Shown: one piece after another, positions 16,997 to 25,630 of the stretch | Layout of the letters: each line of letters starts with the position of its first letter | Position numbering within the stretch: the stretch's first letter is position 1 | NCBI GenBank assembly: GCA_904420075.1 | Contig: CAJFTX010000008.1 | Span: 1-62,594, forward strand | Reading direction: 5' to 3' | From: an uncultured Clostridia bacterium | GTDB lineage: Bacteria > Bacillota > Clostridia > Oscillospirales > Feifaniaceae | DNA length: 62,594 nucleotides | The notes under the pieces: model-generated | Told to the model about the DNA's origin: nothing | The model's input: the letters and a program-made list of their open reading frames with translations, nothing else | The model's database searches: none | Position numbers and translations under genes: made by a program

Positions 16997-17425
16997 TTAG
17001 AAGAACACGCCGCTGTTCTCCAGCTCGTCGATCAGGTCTCCCTCGATGTCCACATTGTAGGGCGTGATGATAAAGGTGGAGTTCGCCACCTTCTTGATCT
17101 GGCCGCCGTTCGCGTACGCGACGCCCGAGAGGAAGTCGACAAGCCGGCGGGAGATCTCCTTGTTGGTGGACTCCAGGTTCAAAACGACAGTGCGCCGCTC
17201 ATTTAAGTGGTCGGCGATGTTCGCCGCGTCGTCAAAACGCTCGGGCTTGACGAGAATCACCTGCACCTGCGCGGTGGTGTGGATGTTGACCACCTTGTTT
17301 CCCCGCTTGTTGTCCGAGGACTGGTAGGCCGGCTCCGGCTTGCTGATCAGATCCGGCTCGTCCTCATAGTACTCGTCGTCCTCGCCGACGCCGATGAAAT
17401 TCTTGAGCTTGTCGATAACGCCCAT
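16997..17425 (-). CDS. sepF: SepF cell division protein
   Basis: A 142-residue protein. The N-terminal amphipathic helix (MGVIDKLKNFIGVGEDD) tethers it to membrane. After an acidic linker comes the SepF domain (about 50-140), with VILVKPERFDDAANIADHL, VVLNLE, and RRLVDFLSGVAYANGG. It bundles FtsZ filaments at the membrane and can substitute for FtsA in septum building. A GGAGGTACGTAAAA site precedes the ATG. Confidence 0.95.
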   Translation of the reverse strand: MGVIDKLKNFIGVGEDDEYYEDEPDLISKPEPAYQSSDNKRGNKVVNIHTTAQVQVILVKPERFDDAANIADHLNERRTVVLNLESTNKEISRRLVDFLSGVAYANGGQIKKVANSTFIITPYNVDIEGDLIDELENSGVFF

Positions 17426-17454
17426 TTTTACGTACCTCCGTTACATTCAAGTAT

Positions 17455-18114
17455 TTAGTCTCTGCTTCCAAAAATCGAACTGCCCACCCGGACGATATTT
17501 GCGCCGCAGGCGATCGCCTCGAGATAATCCCCGGACATTCCCATCGAGAGAAAGCGTATAGTAGTATTATCTAATGTTTTATTCTGCATGTCAACAAAAA
17601 GCTTCCGCGCCTCCTCGAAGTAGCGCGGCCCCTCCCCCGCCGGGGGCATCGCCATCAGCCCCGCGAGTTTCACGTGCGGCAGCGCCGCGATGTGCTCCGC
17701 GAGTCCCGGCACCTCCTCCGGAGCCGCTCCCGTCTTGGACGCCTCTCTTCCAATATTTACTTCAATCAGCACCTCGAGGGTGAGCCCCCGTTTCGCGCAC
17801 TGCCGCTCGATCTCATCTGCGAGCGCCGCGCTGTCCACCGAGTGGATGAGGCTCACCTTATCGACGACATACTTGACTTTATTCTTTTGCAGGTGCCCGA
17901 TCAGGTGGAATTCCGCCCGGTCTCCGAAGTGCTCCTTCTTGGCTACAAGCTCCTGCACATAGTTCTCACCGAAGCAGCGGGCGCCCGCCGCATAGGCCTC
18001 CTCCATCTGCTCCACTGTCTTAAACTTTGAGACCGGCAGCAGCAGCACCTCCCGCCCTTTGGCAGCGCGCGCGACCTCCGCCGCGATCCGTCTGTAGTTC
18101 TCCGCAATTCCCAT
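17455..18114 (-). CDS. yggS: YggS-family PLP homeostasis protein
   Basis: A 219-residue TIM-barrel protein that binds pyridoxal phosphate and keeps free PLP low. The PLP lysine lies in the LLPVSKFKT motif at about 26-34, and the FGENYVQEL, FHLIGHLQKNK and SMGMSGDYLEAI motifs are typical. It sits directly upstream of sepF, the usual Firmicute ylmE position. The start overlaps the stop of the HlyD-like gene by one base. Confidence 0.93.
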   Translation of the reverse strand: MGIAENYRRIAAEVARAAKGREVLLLPVSKFKTVEQMEEAYAAGARCFGENYVQELVAKKEHFGDRAEFHLIGHLQKNKVKYVVDKVSLIHSVDSAALADEIERQCAKRGLTLEVLIEVNIGREASKTGAAPEEVPGLAEHIAALPHVKLAGLMAMPPAGEGPRYFEEARKLFVDMQNKTLDNTTIRFLSMGMSGDYLEAIACGANIVRVGSSIFGSRD

Positions 18115-19334
18115 CAGATCACCTTCCCGTCGTAGAGATTCTTGCCGTCGGTGACGACCTCATCATAGAGGAGCAGCCGCTTTGACCCCTCCTCCTTATA
18201 GCTCACAATATAGTAGTTATCCTTGGCAAAGAGGATTTCGACCGGCCGCCACTGAATGACGTTCCCGGTGCGGATAAAGACCCCCTGCTCCCCCTCGTCG
18301 TTGACCCGGACCGCCCGCTCCGGCACCTTGAGCCCGGAGTAGGTCCTCTTGATAATCTGCACGTTCGGGTTGCGGATGAGGTTCAGCTCCCGCACCTCGT
18401 AGGAGCTCTGGAGCGTCAGCACAAACTGTCCGTCCTGCTCGGCCGAGATGGCGCACACCGTCGCCGGAACCGCAACCCCCTCGGCAAACGGAAACTTCAG
18501 CGTGACCGAACTTCCGACCTCCAGTCCCGACAGCTCCGACTCGGTGACAAGCGCGCTCAAGTACCAGGTGAAATCGGGCAGAATTTTTCCGAGAATCCGG
18601 CTTCTGTCCTGCTGTGCGGGGTCGATCCGCGCGAGCCCCTTCAGGTCCTCGACCGTGAGGCTCTTCACCGTCTCCGGGGTGAGCACCGTCTCATATCCGT
18701 CGGTCGACTCCACAAAGTAGCCCGACTCGGGCGCCCGCTGAACGGTGACGCCGCCCGCGCTCTGCGCCTCGAGCTGCGTCTTTTCCGCCTCGAGCTGCGC
18801 GATCAGCTCCTCGAGCGTCCCCTCGTCTCCGGTGAGCAGCGCCTTGCGGCTGAGCAGCACCGCGAGCTCATCCTTCGCCGCGAGCACACTGCTGCCGCTT
18901 CCGAGGTCCGCCCCGATGCCGGCGGAGGTGATCGCCGCCGCGATCTGCTCCTCCAGCTGCGCGAGCTCCAGCGTCCCCGGGGTGAACTCCTCGGTCACCT
19001 CGCGCAGCCGCTTGATCCGCGTCTCGAGCGACTTGATCTCCCGGCTGACGTCCGCCTGCTCGTCGTTCTCATAGACGGTTGCGAGCGGGGCGTCCTTCGA
19101 GATGCGCTCATTCTGCTCGGCGGTCACCCCGTAGACGCCGTCCGTCTCCTTCTCGACAATCAGCTCCCGGCGGGTGATATACCCGCTTGTGGTGATGTCC
19201 GCCGTCGCGGTATAGAGACTGACGATCTCGGTCTTGACCCCCGGCATTGCGAACAGATAGACCTGGTAGCCGAGGTAGGCGATCACCGCCGCCGCGAGCA
19301 CACCGAAAAAGATTTTAGAAAGGCTTGTTTTCAT
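18114..19334 (-). CDS. HlyD-like membrane-anchored adaptor protein
   Basis: A 406-residue protein with one N-terminal membrane segment (about 8-30), a split lipoyl-like/barrel-sandwich region, and a predicted coiled coil (about 95-195) rich in Glu, Leu and Arg. The C-terminal half has the beta-barrel GSSVTLKFPFAEGVAVPATV and a domain like that of HlyD/EmrA adaptors. No transporter partner is adjacent. It lies between miaA and yggS and overlaps miaA by 4 nt. Clostridial genomes often carry such a protein beside sepF, and a division or cell-envelope role is inference. Confidence 0.75.
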   Translation of the reverse strand: MKTSLSKIFFGVLAAAVIAYLGYQVYLFAMPGVKTEIVSLYTATADITTSGYITRRELIVEKETDGVYGVTAEQNERISKDAPLATVYENDEQADVSREIKSLETRIKRLREVTEEFTPGTLELAQLEEQIAAAITSAGIGADLGSGSSVLAAKDELAVLLSRKALLTGDEGTLEELIAQLEAEKTQLEAQSAGGVTVQRAPESGYFVESTDGYETVLTPETVKSLTVEDLKGLARIDPAQQDRSRILGKILPDFTWYLSALVTESELSGLEVGSSVTLKFPFAEGVAVPATVCAISAEQDGQFVLTLQSSYEVRELNLIRNPNVQIIKRTYSGLKVPERAVRVNDEGEQGVFIRTGNVIQWRPVEILFAKDNYYIVSYKEEGSKRLLLYDEVVTDGKNLYDGKVI

Positions 19335-20263
19335 CTCATTTTATCCTCAACCCGCTCGAGCGCCGCGGCCGCAATCTGTTCCGCCGTCAGCCCGTCGAGC
19401 TCCAAAAACGATATCCGCTCATCCCGTCGGAACCAGGTGAGCTGCCGCTTGGCGTACCGGCGCGAGTTCTGCTTGATCGCCGCCACCGCCGCCGCGAGAG
19501 TGCAGCGGCCCTCGAAGTGCTCCACAAGCTCCTTGTAGCCGATCGCGCGCATGCTCTGCGCGCCGCCGAGTCCGCGGCGCCAGAGCCTCTCCGCCTCCGC
19601 CACAAGCCCGCGCTCCACCATCCGGTCCACCCGGCGGTCGATCCGCTCGTAGAGGGTCGCCCGGTTGCGGAAGGTGAGCCCGATCATCCGCAGGTCGAAG
19701 GCAGGCGCCTCCGCCTTTGACCTGCGCTCCCACTCGGTCTTTGTAACCCCGGTGGTGAGATAGATCTCAAGCGCCCGCGTGAGCCGGAAGACGTCATTCG
19801 GGTGCAGTTTCTCCGCCGCCTCCGGGTCGATCTCGCGCAGCCGCGCAAGCAGCGCGCCGCCGCCCTTCTCCTCCGCCTCCCGGCGGAGCTGCTCGCGGAC
19901 CTCGCTGTCGCCCTTAAACGCGCCGAAGCGCACCCCGTCGCAGAGGGAGGTGATATAGAGCCCCGTCCCTCCCGCGACGACCGGCTGCCGCCCGCGGGCC
20001 ACGATCTCGTCAATCGCTCCGCGCGCCGCCGTCACATAGTCCGCCACCGAGAAGCTCTCCTCCGGCGGGACAAAGCCCAGCAGATGGTGCGGCACTCCGC
20101 CCATCTCCGTCTCGTCCGGCCGGGCGGTGCCGATCGTAAGCTCGCTATAGATTTGCATCGAATCGGCCGAGACCACCTCGCCCGAGAGCGCCCGGCAGAG
20201 CCGGACCGCAAGCTCGGTCTTTCCGGTCGCCGTCGGTCCACAGACCACAATCAGCTTTTGCAA
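19331..20263 (-). CDS. miaA: tRNA dimethylallyltransferase
   Basis: A 310-residue P-loop enzyme that adds a dimethylallyl group to A37 of tRNAs reading UNN codons. It has Walker A GPTATGKTEL, DSMQIY, the GGTGLYITSL motif and the tRNA-binding RAIGYKEL and KRQLTWFRRD motifs. The start is a TTG at 20263, five bases after the mutL stop. The frame is open further up only through the mutL end, AAAAGG lies about 10 bases upstream of the TTG, and this gives the usual family length. MiaB (25631-26875), encoded in the same cluster, methylthiolates the product. Confidence 0.93.
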   Translation of the reverse strand: MQKLIVVCGPTATGKTELAVRLCRALSGEVVSADSMQIYSELTIGTARPDETEMGGVPHHLLGFVPPEESFSVADYVTAARGAIDEIVARGRQPVVAGGTGLYITSLCDGVRFGAFKGDSEVREQLRREAEEKGGGALLARLREIDPEAAEKLHPNDVFRLTRALEIYLTTGVTKTEWERRSKAEAPAFDLRMIGLTFRNRATLYERIDRRVDRMVERGLVAEAERLWRRGLGGAQSMRAIGYKELVEHFEGRCTLAAAVAAIKQNSRRYAKRQLTWFRRDERISFLELDGLTAEQIAAAALERVEDKMR

Positions 20264-20267
20264 TAGA

Positions 20268-22475
20268 TCACTGCCTTTTAAAGAGTCGTTCGAGCTCCGC
20301 TTTCGAGAAGCTCCGCAGCACCGGCCGCCCGTGCGGACAGTAGCGGATCCTGCTGTCCCCCAGCACCTGGCGGACAAGGTGCGCAAGGTCCTCCGGCGCA
20401 TTTTTCTGTCCCTGCTTCATCGCCGCCTTGCAGGCGATCGAGTGCAGAATCTCATCGTAGCGCGCGGGCGAGAGATCCCGCCTGCCGTCGCGCAGGGCGT
20501 CTGCCACCTCGATGACGAGCGCCGGGATGTCCTCCTCTGTGAGGTCGGCGGGCACTCCGCGCACCAGTACCGAGCTGCCGCCGAAGTCCTCAATCTCAAA
20601 TCCGAGCGAGCGATAGGCGGCGAGGTTCTCTGTGACAAGGGCGTGTTCCTCTCTCGCAAGGGTCACCGTCACCGGGAGCAGCAGCGTCTGACACTGGGCC
20701 GCCTCCCGCGCCGTGCGGATCTGCTCGAAGAGAATCCGCTCGTGCGCCGCGTGCTTGTCGATGAGGAACGCCTCCTCCCCGCACTCCACCACGAGATAGC
20801 AGCGGAAGAGCTCGCCCACCACCCGCAGCGGAGGCAGCGGCGCCTCCTCCGGGGACGCGGCAGGGGAACCGACGCCGGTCTCCTCCCGATCGCTCCCGTT
20901 CTCCGGGGCGGGCGGCGCTCCCCCCGGAGAGGGCGCCGTTGCAAGCGGACGCCCCTGCAGCGGCGCAGCCGGTGCGCCCTCTCCCGCCGGACGGGTCTCG
21001 CTCCGCAGAGCAGCTCCGCCCTCTTCGGATAGGGGCGGACGCAGATCGTCCGCTCCCCGACCGGGCCCCGCCTCCGGTGGCGCAGCCGTCCCCGCCGGGC
21101 GGACAACCGCTCCTCCCTGTGCGGGCGGGGATACACCGGCCACACGCTGCGCAGAGCCCCGTCCCCGCAGCGTATCGCTCTCGGATACAGGGCCCTCCGG
21201 CTGATCTCCGCCCTGCGAGAGCGGCTCGTCTCCGCCGGACACAGGTGCACATCCACCCGCAGCCGCCTCCGCCGGAATCACGACAAACCGGTCCGGTCCA
21301 TAGCCCACCGCCGTCTGCCGCAGTCCCTCCGCCGGCTCCCGCGGCGGCTGGAATACGGTTTTCCGCCGCTCCGGGCGGTCGAGCCCGCCCTCGACGTCGA
21401 TCTCCGCCCGGAGGGGCAGCTCGGTCTGCGCCAGCTCCTGCCGCTCCGCCCCCTGCACCTCGAAAGCGGCCCGCGTCACCCGGTCGGTCTCCGGCCGCAG
21501 CACCGAGAGCGCCGCGAAGTAGACCGCGTCGTAGACCGGCTTCTCCCTTGTGAACTTGACTTCCACCTTCGCCGGGTGTACATTGACATCCACCAGGTGG
21601 CAGTCGAGCTCAATATTGAGGACACAGACGGGGTAGCGCTCCACCATCACGAGATTGCGGTACGCCTCCTCGAGCGCCGAGGTGAACACCCGGCCCCGCA
21701 CCGGCCGCCCGTTTAGGAAGAAGTGCTGAAGCCCCCGGTTCTTCCGCGAGGCCTCCGGTTTTCCCACGACGCCCGACACCTTCACCCCGTCCATCTCGTA
21801 CGAGACGGGCAGACAGCCGCTCGCAATCTCCCGGCCGTAGATCTCGTAGATCACGCTCTCGAGCTTGCCGTCCCCGCGGGTCACAAGGTCCCGTCTGCCG
21901 TCTTTTAAATAGGTGATCGCGATCTCCGGGTGGGCGAGCGCCAGCTTGTCCACCACCTGGGAGATCGCCGCCGACTCGGTCACCTCTTTTTTGAGGAACT
22001 TCTGCCTGGCGGGGGTGTTGTAGAAGAGCTCGCGGGCGATCACCGTCGTCCCCTCCGGACAGCCCGCGGGGAAGGTGCCGCAGAAGGTGCTCCCCTCGAT
22101 CTTCACAAGTGTTCCCTCGACGGTGCCCCGCTCTCTCGTCTCGAGCTCCACCCGGGCGACGGCGGCGAGCGCCGCGAGCGCCTCCCCCCGGAAGCCGAGC
22201 GTGGAGATGGCAAAGAGATCGTCCGCCGTGCGGATTTTGCTCGTCGCGTGGCGCAGAAAGGCGGTCTCCGCATCGGTCCTGCTCATCCCACAGCCGTTGT
22301 CGGTCACCCGCATGTAGCGCGTGCCGCCGCTCTTGATCTCGACGGTGATCCGGGTCGCCCCGGCGTCCACCGCGTTCTCAGTCAGCTCCTTGATGACCGA
22401 CGCAGGCCGCTCCACAACCTCGCCCGCCGCAATCAGGTCCGCCGTCTCCGGCGGCAGCAGCCGAACTCTGTCCAT
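20268..22475 (-). CDS. mutL: DNA mismatch repair protein MutL
   Basis: A 735-residue protein. The N-terminal GHKL ATPase domain has ELTENAVDAGAT, DNGCGM and LGFRGEAL. The transducer domain contains NVHPAKVEVKF. A long low-complexity linker of Pro, Gly and Arg spans about 370-540. The C-terminal dimerisation and endonuclease domain shows IDKHAAHERI, ACKAAMK and CPHGRPVL, motifs linked to metal binding in MutL endonucleases. It acts with MutS to direct strand excision. mutS lies 122 bases upstream and miaA four bases downstream. Confidence 0.96.
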   Translation of the reverse strand: MDRVRLLPPETADLIAAGEVVERPASVIKELTENAVDAGATRITVEIKSGGTRYMRVTDNGCGMSRTDAETAFLRHATSKIRTADDLFAISTLGFRGEALAALAAVARVELETRERGTVEGTLVKIEGSTFCGTFPAGCPEGTTVIARELFYNTPARQKFLKKEVTESAAISQVVDKLALAHPEIAITYLKDGRRDLVTRGDGKLESVIYEIYGREIASGCLPVSYEMDGVKVSGVVGKPEASRKNRGLQHFFLNGRPVRGRVFTSALEEAYRNLVMVERYPVCVLNIELDCHLVDVNVHPAKVEVKFTREKPVYDAVYFAALSVLRPETDRVTRAAFEVQGAERQELAQTELPLRAEIDVEGGLDRPERRKTVFQPPREPAEGLRQTAVGYGPDRFVVIPAEAAAGGCAPVSGGDEPLSQGGDQPEGPVSESDTLRGRGSAQRVAGVSPPAQGGAVVRPAGTAAPPEAGPGRGADDLRPPLSEEGGAALRSETRPAGEGAPAAPLQGRPLATAPSPGGAPPAPENGSDREETGVGSPAASPEEAPLPPLRVVGELFRCYLVVECGEEAFLIDKHAAHERILFEQIRTAREAAQCQTLLLPVTVTLAREEHALVTENLAAYRSLGFEIEDFGGSSVLVRGVPADLTEEDIPALVIEVADALRDGRRDLSPARYDEILHSIACKAAMKQGQKNAPEDLAHLVRQVLGDSRIRYCPHGRPVLRSFSKAELERLFKRQ

Positions 22476-22597
22476 CCTCTCACTCCTCTCTCAGCCAAAG
22501 TCAATCGCCGTACAGCGCCGGAACAAGTCCGGCTTTTATTTTCTCCCCTTTCGAGGTGAATTGTAACGTTCCAGCAGGCGCGCCCAGAGGTCGCGCC

Positions 22598-25186
22598 TCA
22601 CACCTCTTTCGCCCGAGACGTCAGCTCATAGAGCTTCTGCATACACTCGAGCGGAGTCAGCGTGTCCACCGTGAGCGCCCGCAGCTCGGCTACGATCTCG
22701 CTCTCCGCCTCGCTTGCCGGCTCGCTTTCCGGCTCCGGCGGAAGTTCCCGCGGCGGTCGCTTCGGCTCCTCGCTCTCGAGCGCGCGGAGCACCTCCTTGG
22801 CCCGCTCCACCACCGGTTCCGGCATCCCGGCGAGCTTTGCCACCTCGATGCCGTAGCTGTCGTCCGCGCCGCCGCGCACGATCTTTCGCAGGAAGGTGAT
22901 GTCGTCCCCCCGCTTTTTGACGGCGACGTTGTAGTTCTTCACACCGGGGAGCATCTGCTCCAGCGCGGTCAGCTCGTGGTAGTGGGTGGCAAAGAGGGTC
23001 TTGGCCTCGATCGTCTCCGCCACGTGCTCGATCACCGCCCGCGCGATGCTCATCCCGTCGAAGGTGGAGGTGCCGCGCCCGATCTCGTCGAAGATCAGGA
23101 GGCTCCGCCTCGTCGCGTGCTTGAGAATATAGGAGACCTCGCTCATCTCCACCATGAAGGTGGACTGGCCCGCCGCGAGGTCGTCCGACGCGCCGACCCT
23201 TGTGAAGAGCTTGTCGACGATGCCGATTCTCGCGTACTCCGCCGGGACGAAGCAGCCCATCTGGGCCATCAGCGTGATGGTCGCCACCTGACGCATATAG
23301 GTGCTCTTGCCCGCCATATTGGGGCCGGTGATCACCATCATCCGGTTCTCCCCGCAGTCGAGCAGCGTGTCGTTCGGCACAAAGAGGGTTCCTCCGAGGC
23401 TCTCCTCCACCACCGGGTGGCGGCCGCCCCGGATCTCCAGCCGCTCCTCAAAGCTCACCTCCGGGCAGATGTAGCCCCGGCTCGCCGCGACCGACGCAAA
23501 GCAGCAGAGCACGTCGAGCTCCGCCAGCGCCCGGCCGGTCTGCTGGATGCGGGGCAGCGCGTCCGCCACCTTCTGCCGGATCTCGCAGAAGAGCTCATAC
23601 TCGAGCGCGCGCAGCCGCTCCCCCGCGGTGAGCACCTTGTGCTCGTAGTCCTTCAGCTCCTGGGTGATGTACCGCTCGGAATTTGTGAGCGTCTGCTTGC
23701 GGATGTAGTCCTCCGGCACCTTGTCGTAGTAGGACTTGGTCACCTCCAGATAGTACCCGAACACCTTGTTGAACGCCACTTTGAGCGTCTTGATGCCGGT
23801 GCGCTCCCGCTCCCTCGCTTCGAGCGCCGCGAGATAGCCCTTGCCGTCGCTCTCGAGCGAGCGCAGCTCGTCCACCTCGGCGCTGTATCCGTCGCGGATG
23901 ACGCCGCCGTCCCGCACCGAGAAGGGGGGCTCGACGGCGATCCCCCGCTCGATGAGCTCCGTAAGATCCGCAAGCTCGTCGAGCGCACCGTGCAGCGCGC
24001 GCAGGTAGGCGCTCCCGCTCTTTGCGAGCAGCTCCTTGACCGCCGGGATCAGAAGGAAGGTCTGGCAGAGGGAGCGCAGGTCCCTGCCGCCCGCCGTACC
24101 GTAGACCACCTTGCTCATCAGCCGCTCGAGGTCGAACACCTCCTTTAAGTAGTCGTTTATCTCGTCGCGCACCATCGGGTGCTCTAAAAGCTCCGAGACC
24201 GCCTCCTGCCGCCGCTTGATCGCCGCGACGTTGCAGAGCGGCTGCTCCAGCCACTTGCGCAGCGTCCGGGAGCCCATCGCGGTTGAGGTCCGCTTGAGCA
24301 CCGAGAGCAGCGAGCCGCGCAGGTTCTTCTCCCGCAGCGTCTCGCAGAGCTCGAGGTTCCGTCTGGTGTTCACGTCGATCTCCATGAACTGATCCTGGAG
24401 ATAGAGCGAGAGCTCCTTGAAGTTCGGCAGCTCGCCGCACTGGGTCTTTTTAAAATAGGAGAGCAGCGCGCCCGCCGCGGTGGTCGCCCCGTCCATCTGG
24501 GCGAGGCCGCTCTTCTTGCAGTACTCCTCGCCGAACTGGCGGAAGAGCAGCCCCTCAAAGTCCCGCTCGCAGTCGGAGGCCTCGAAGTCGGTCAGCGCGC
24601 AGTGCAGCCGCTCCTTTAAAAAAGCGACAATATGCCTGTGCTTCTTCTGGTCGAAGAGGCACACCACCTCCGCAGGCGAATAGCGGCCGATCTCGTTTAG
24701 AATCCGCGACTCGTCCGCCCCCTCCACCCGGGTCACATAGAGCTCCCCCGTGGAGATATCCGCGAAGGCGAGCGCCGCGCGCTCCCCCTCGATATAGACC
24801 GCGGCGCAGTAGTTGTTCTTGCCGTCCTCGAGCATGTTGCCCTCGACCACCGCACCCGGAGTCACGATGCGCACGATGTCCCGCTTGACGAGCCCCTTCG
24901 CCTTCGCCGGGTCCTCCAGCTGCTCACAGATGGCCACCTTGTAGCCCTTCTGCACAAGCCGGGAGATATAGGCCTCGCAGCTGTGGTACGGCACGCCGCA
25001 CATCGGCGCCCGCTCCTTCTGGCCGCAGTCCCTGCCGGTCAGCGTCAGCTCCAGTTCCTGCGACGCGAGCTTCGCGTCGTCGAAAAACATCTCATAAAAA
25101 TCGCCCAGTCGATAGAAGATGATGCAGTCCTTATTTTTATTTTTGATGTCGATATACTGCTGCATCATCGGCGTGTAGTCAGCCAT
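22598..25186 (-). CDS. mutS: DNA mismatch recognition protein MutS
   Basis: An 862-residue ATPase. The mismatch-binding domain opens with MADYTPMMQQYIDIK and holds the Phe-containing RLGDFYEMFFDDA motif that wedges into mismatches. The C-terminal ATPase domain has Walker A TGPNMAGKST, Walker B LLIFDEIGRGTST and the FATHYHEL motif. A GAGGGTGAGAG ribosome site precedes the ATG. It works with MutL downstream. Confidence 0.97.
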   Translation of the reverse strand: MADYTPMMQQYIDIKNKNKDCIIFYRLGDFYEMFFDDAKLASQELELTLTGRDCGQKERAPMCGVPYHSCEAYISRLVQKGYKVAICEQLEDPAKAKGLVKRDIVRIVTPGAVVEGNMLEDGKNNYCAAVYIEGERAALAFADISTGELYVTRVEGADESRILNEIGRYSPAEVVCLFDQKKHRHIVAFLKERLHCALTDFEASDCERDFEGLLFRQFGEEYCKKSGLAQMDGATTAAGALLSYFKKTQCGELPNFKELSLYLQDQFMEIDVNTRRNLELCETLREKNLRGSLLSVLKRTSTAMGSRTLRKWLEQPLCNVAAIKRRQEAVSELLEHPMVRDEINDYLKEVFDLERLMSKVVYGTAGGRDLRSLCQTFLLIPAVKELLAKSGSAYLRALHGALDELADLTELIERGIAVEPPFSVRDGGVIRDGYSAEVDELRSLESDGKGYLAALEARERERTGIKTLKVAFNKVFGYYLEVTKSYYDKVPEDYIRKQTLTNSERYITQELKDYEHKVLTAGERLRALEYELFCEIRQKVADALPRIQQTGRALAELDVLCCFASVAASRGYICPEVSFEERLEIRGGRHPVVEESLGGTLFVPNDTLLDCGENRMMVITGPNMAGKSTYMRQVATITLMAQMGCFVPAEYARIGIVDKLFTRVGASDDLAAGQSTFMVEMSEVSYILKHATRRSLLIFDEIGRGTSTFDGMSIARAVIEHVAETIEAKTLFATHYHELTALEQMLPGVKNYNVAVKKRGDDITFLRKIVRGGADDSYGIEVAKLAGMPEPVVERAKEVLRALESEEPKRPPRELPPEPESEPASEAESEIVAELRALTVDTLTPLECMQKLYELTSRAKEV

Positions 25187-25243
25187 CTCTCACCCTCGCT
25201 TCTCTTCTTTCCAATCGGCCCTTTCCCGAAGGCCGCTCCTTCC

Positions 25244-25627
25244 TCAGTGGCAGCCGCTGCAGCCGGCGCACTTGTCGGGGGAGCAGGGCTCCTCACCGGT
25301 GACATAGAAGTTGATAATGCCGTTGACCTCCCGCATCAGCCGGTCGAGCTCGTTCTTCGCCGCCTGGAACTGCTGCATCGTCCCGTTCCCGACAATCTCC
25401 TGGTAGAAGGAGCGCATCGTCTCGTTGAGCGCGGCCATTTTCACCGCGTCCTTCTCCTCCTTCTGGTTCTCGGCGATCAGCTCGCCCTTGACCTTCTCGA
25501 AGTTGTCGAGCAATCCGACAAGCTCTCTGTCGTTCTCATAGGCCGCCTGCATCTGCATAAACGCCTCGTAGCGCGGGTCCTGCTGGATGGCGAGTCCCAA
25601 CTCCTTTGCCTTCTCAATTACGTCCAT
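25244..25627 (-). CDS. ylbF: YlbF/YmcA-family regulator with cysteine-rich tail
   Basis: A 127-residue helical protein of the YlbF/YmcA family, known in Bacillus as part of the RicA-RicF-RicT complex that carries iron-sulfur clusters and influences RNA maturation and competence. The C-terminus reads CSPDKCAGCSGCH, four cysteines in a CxxxxCxxCxxC pattern, consistent with cluster ligation. Its start lies 3 bases after the miaB stop, and the WEE codons at the miaB end overlap its GGGAGGAATAAAAG ribosome site. In Bacillus, ymcA follows ymcB (miaB) in the same way. Confidence 0.88.
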   Translation of the reverse strand: MDVIEKAKELGLAIQQDPRYEAFMQMQAAYENDRELVGLLDNFEKVKGELIAENQKEEKDAVKMAALNETMRSFYQEIVGNGTMQQFQAAKNELDRLMREVNGIINFYVTGEEPCSPDKCAGCSGCH

Positions 25628-25630
25628 CTT

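Noticed and set aside
20264-20401. Longer N-terminus for MiaA
   Set aside because: It lies inside mutL and does not resemble the family; the P-loop begins right after the TTG at 20263.
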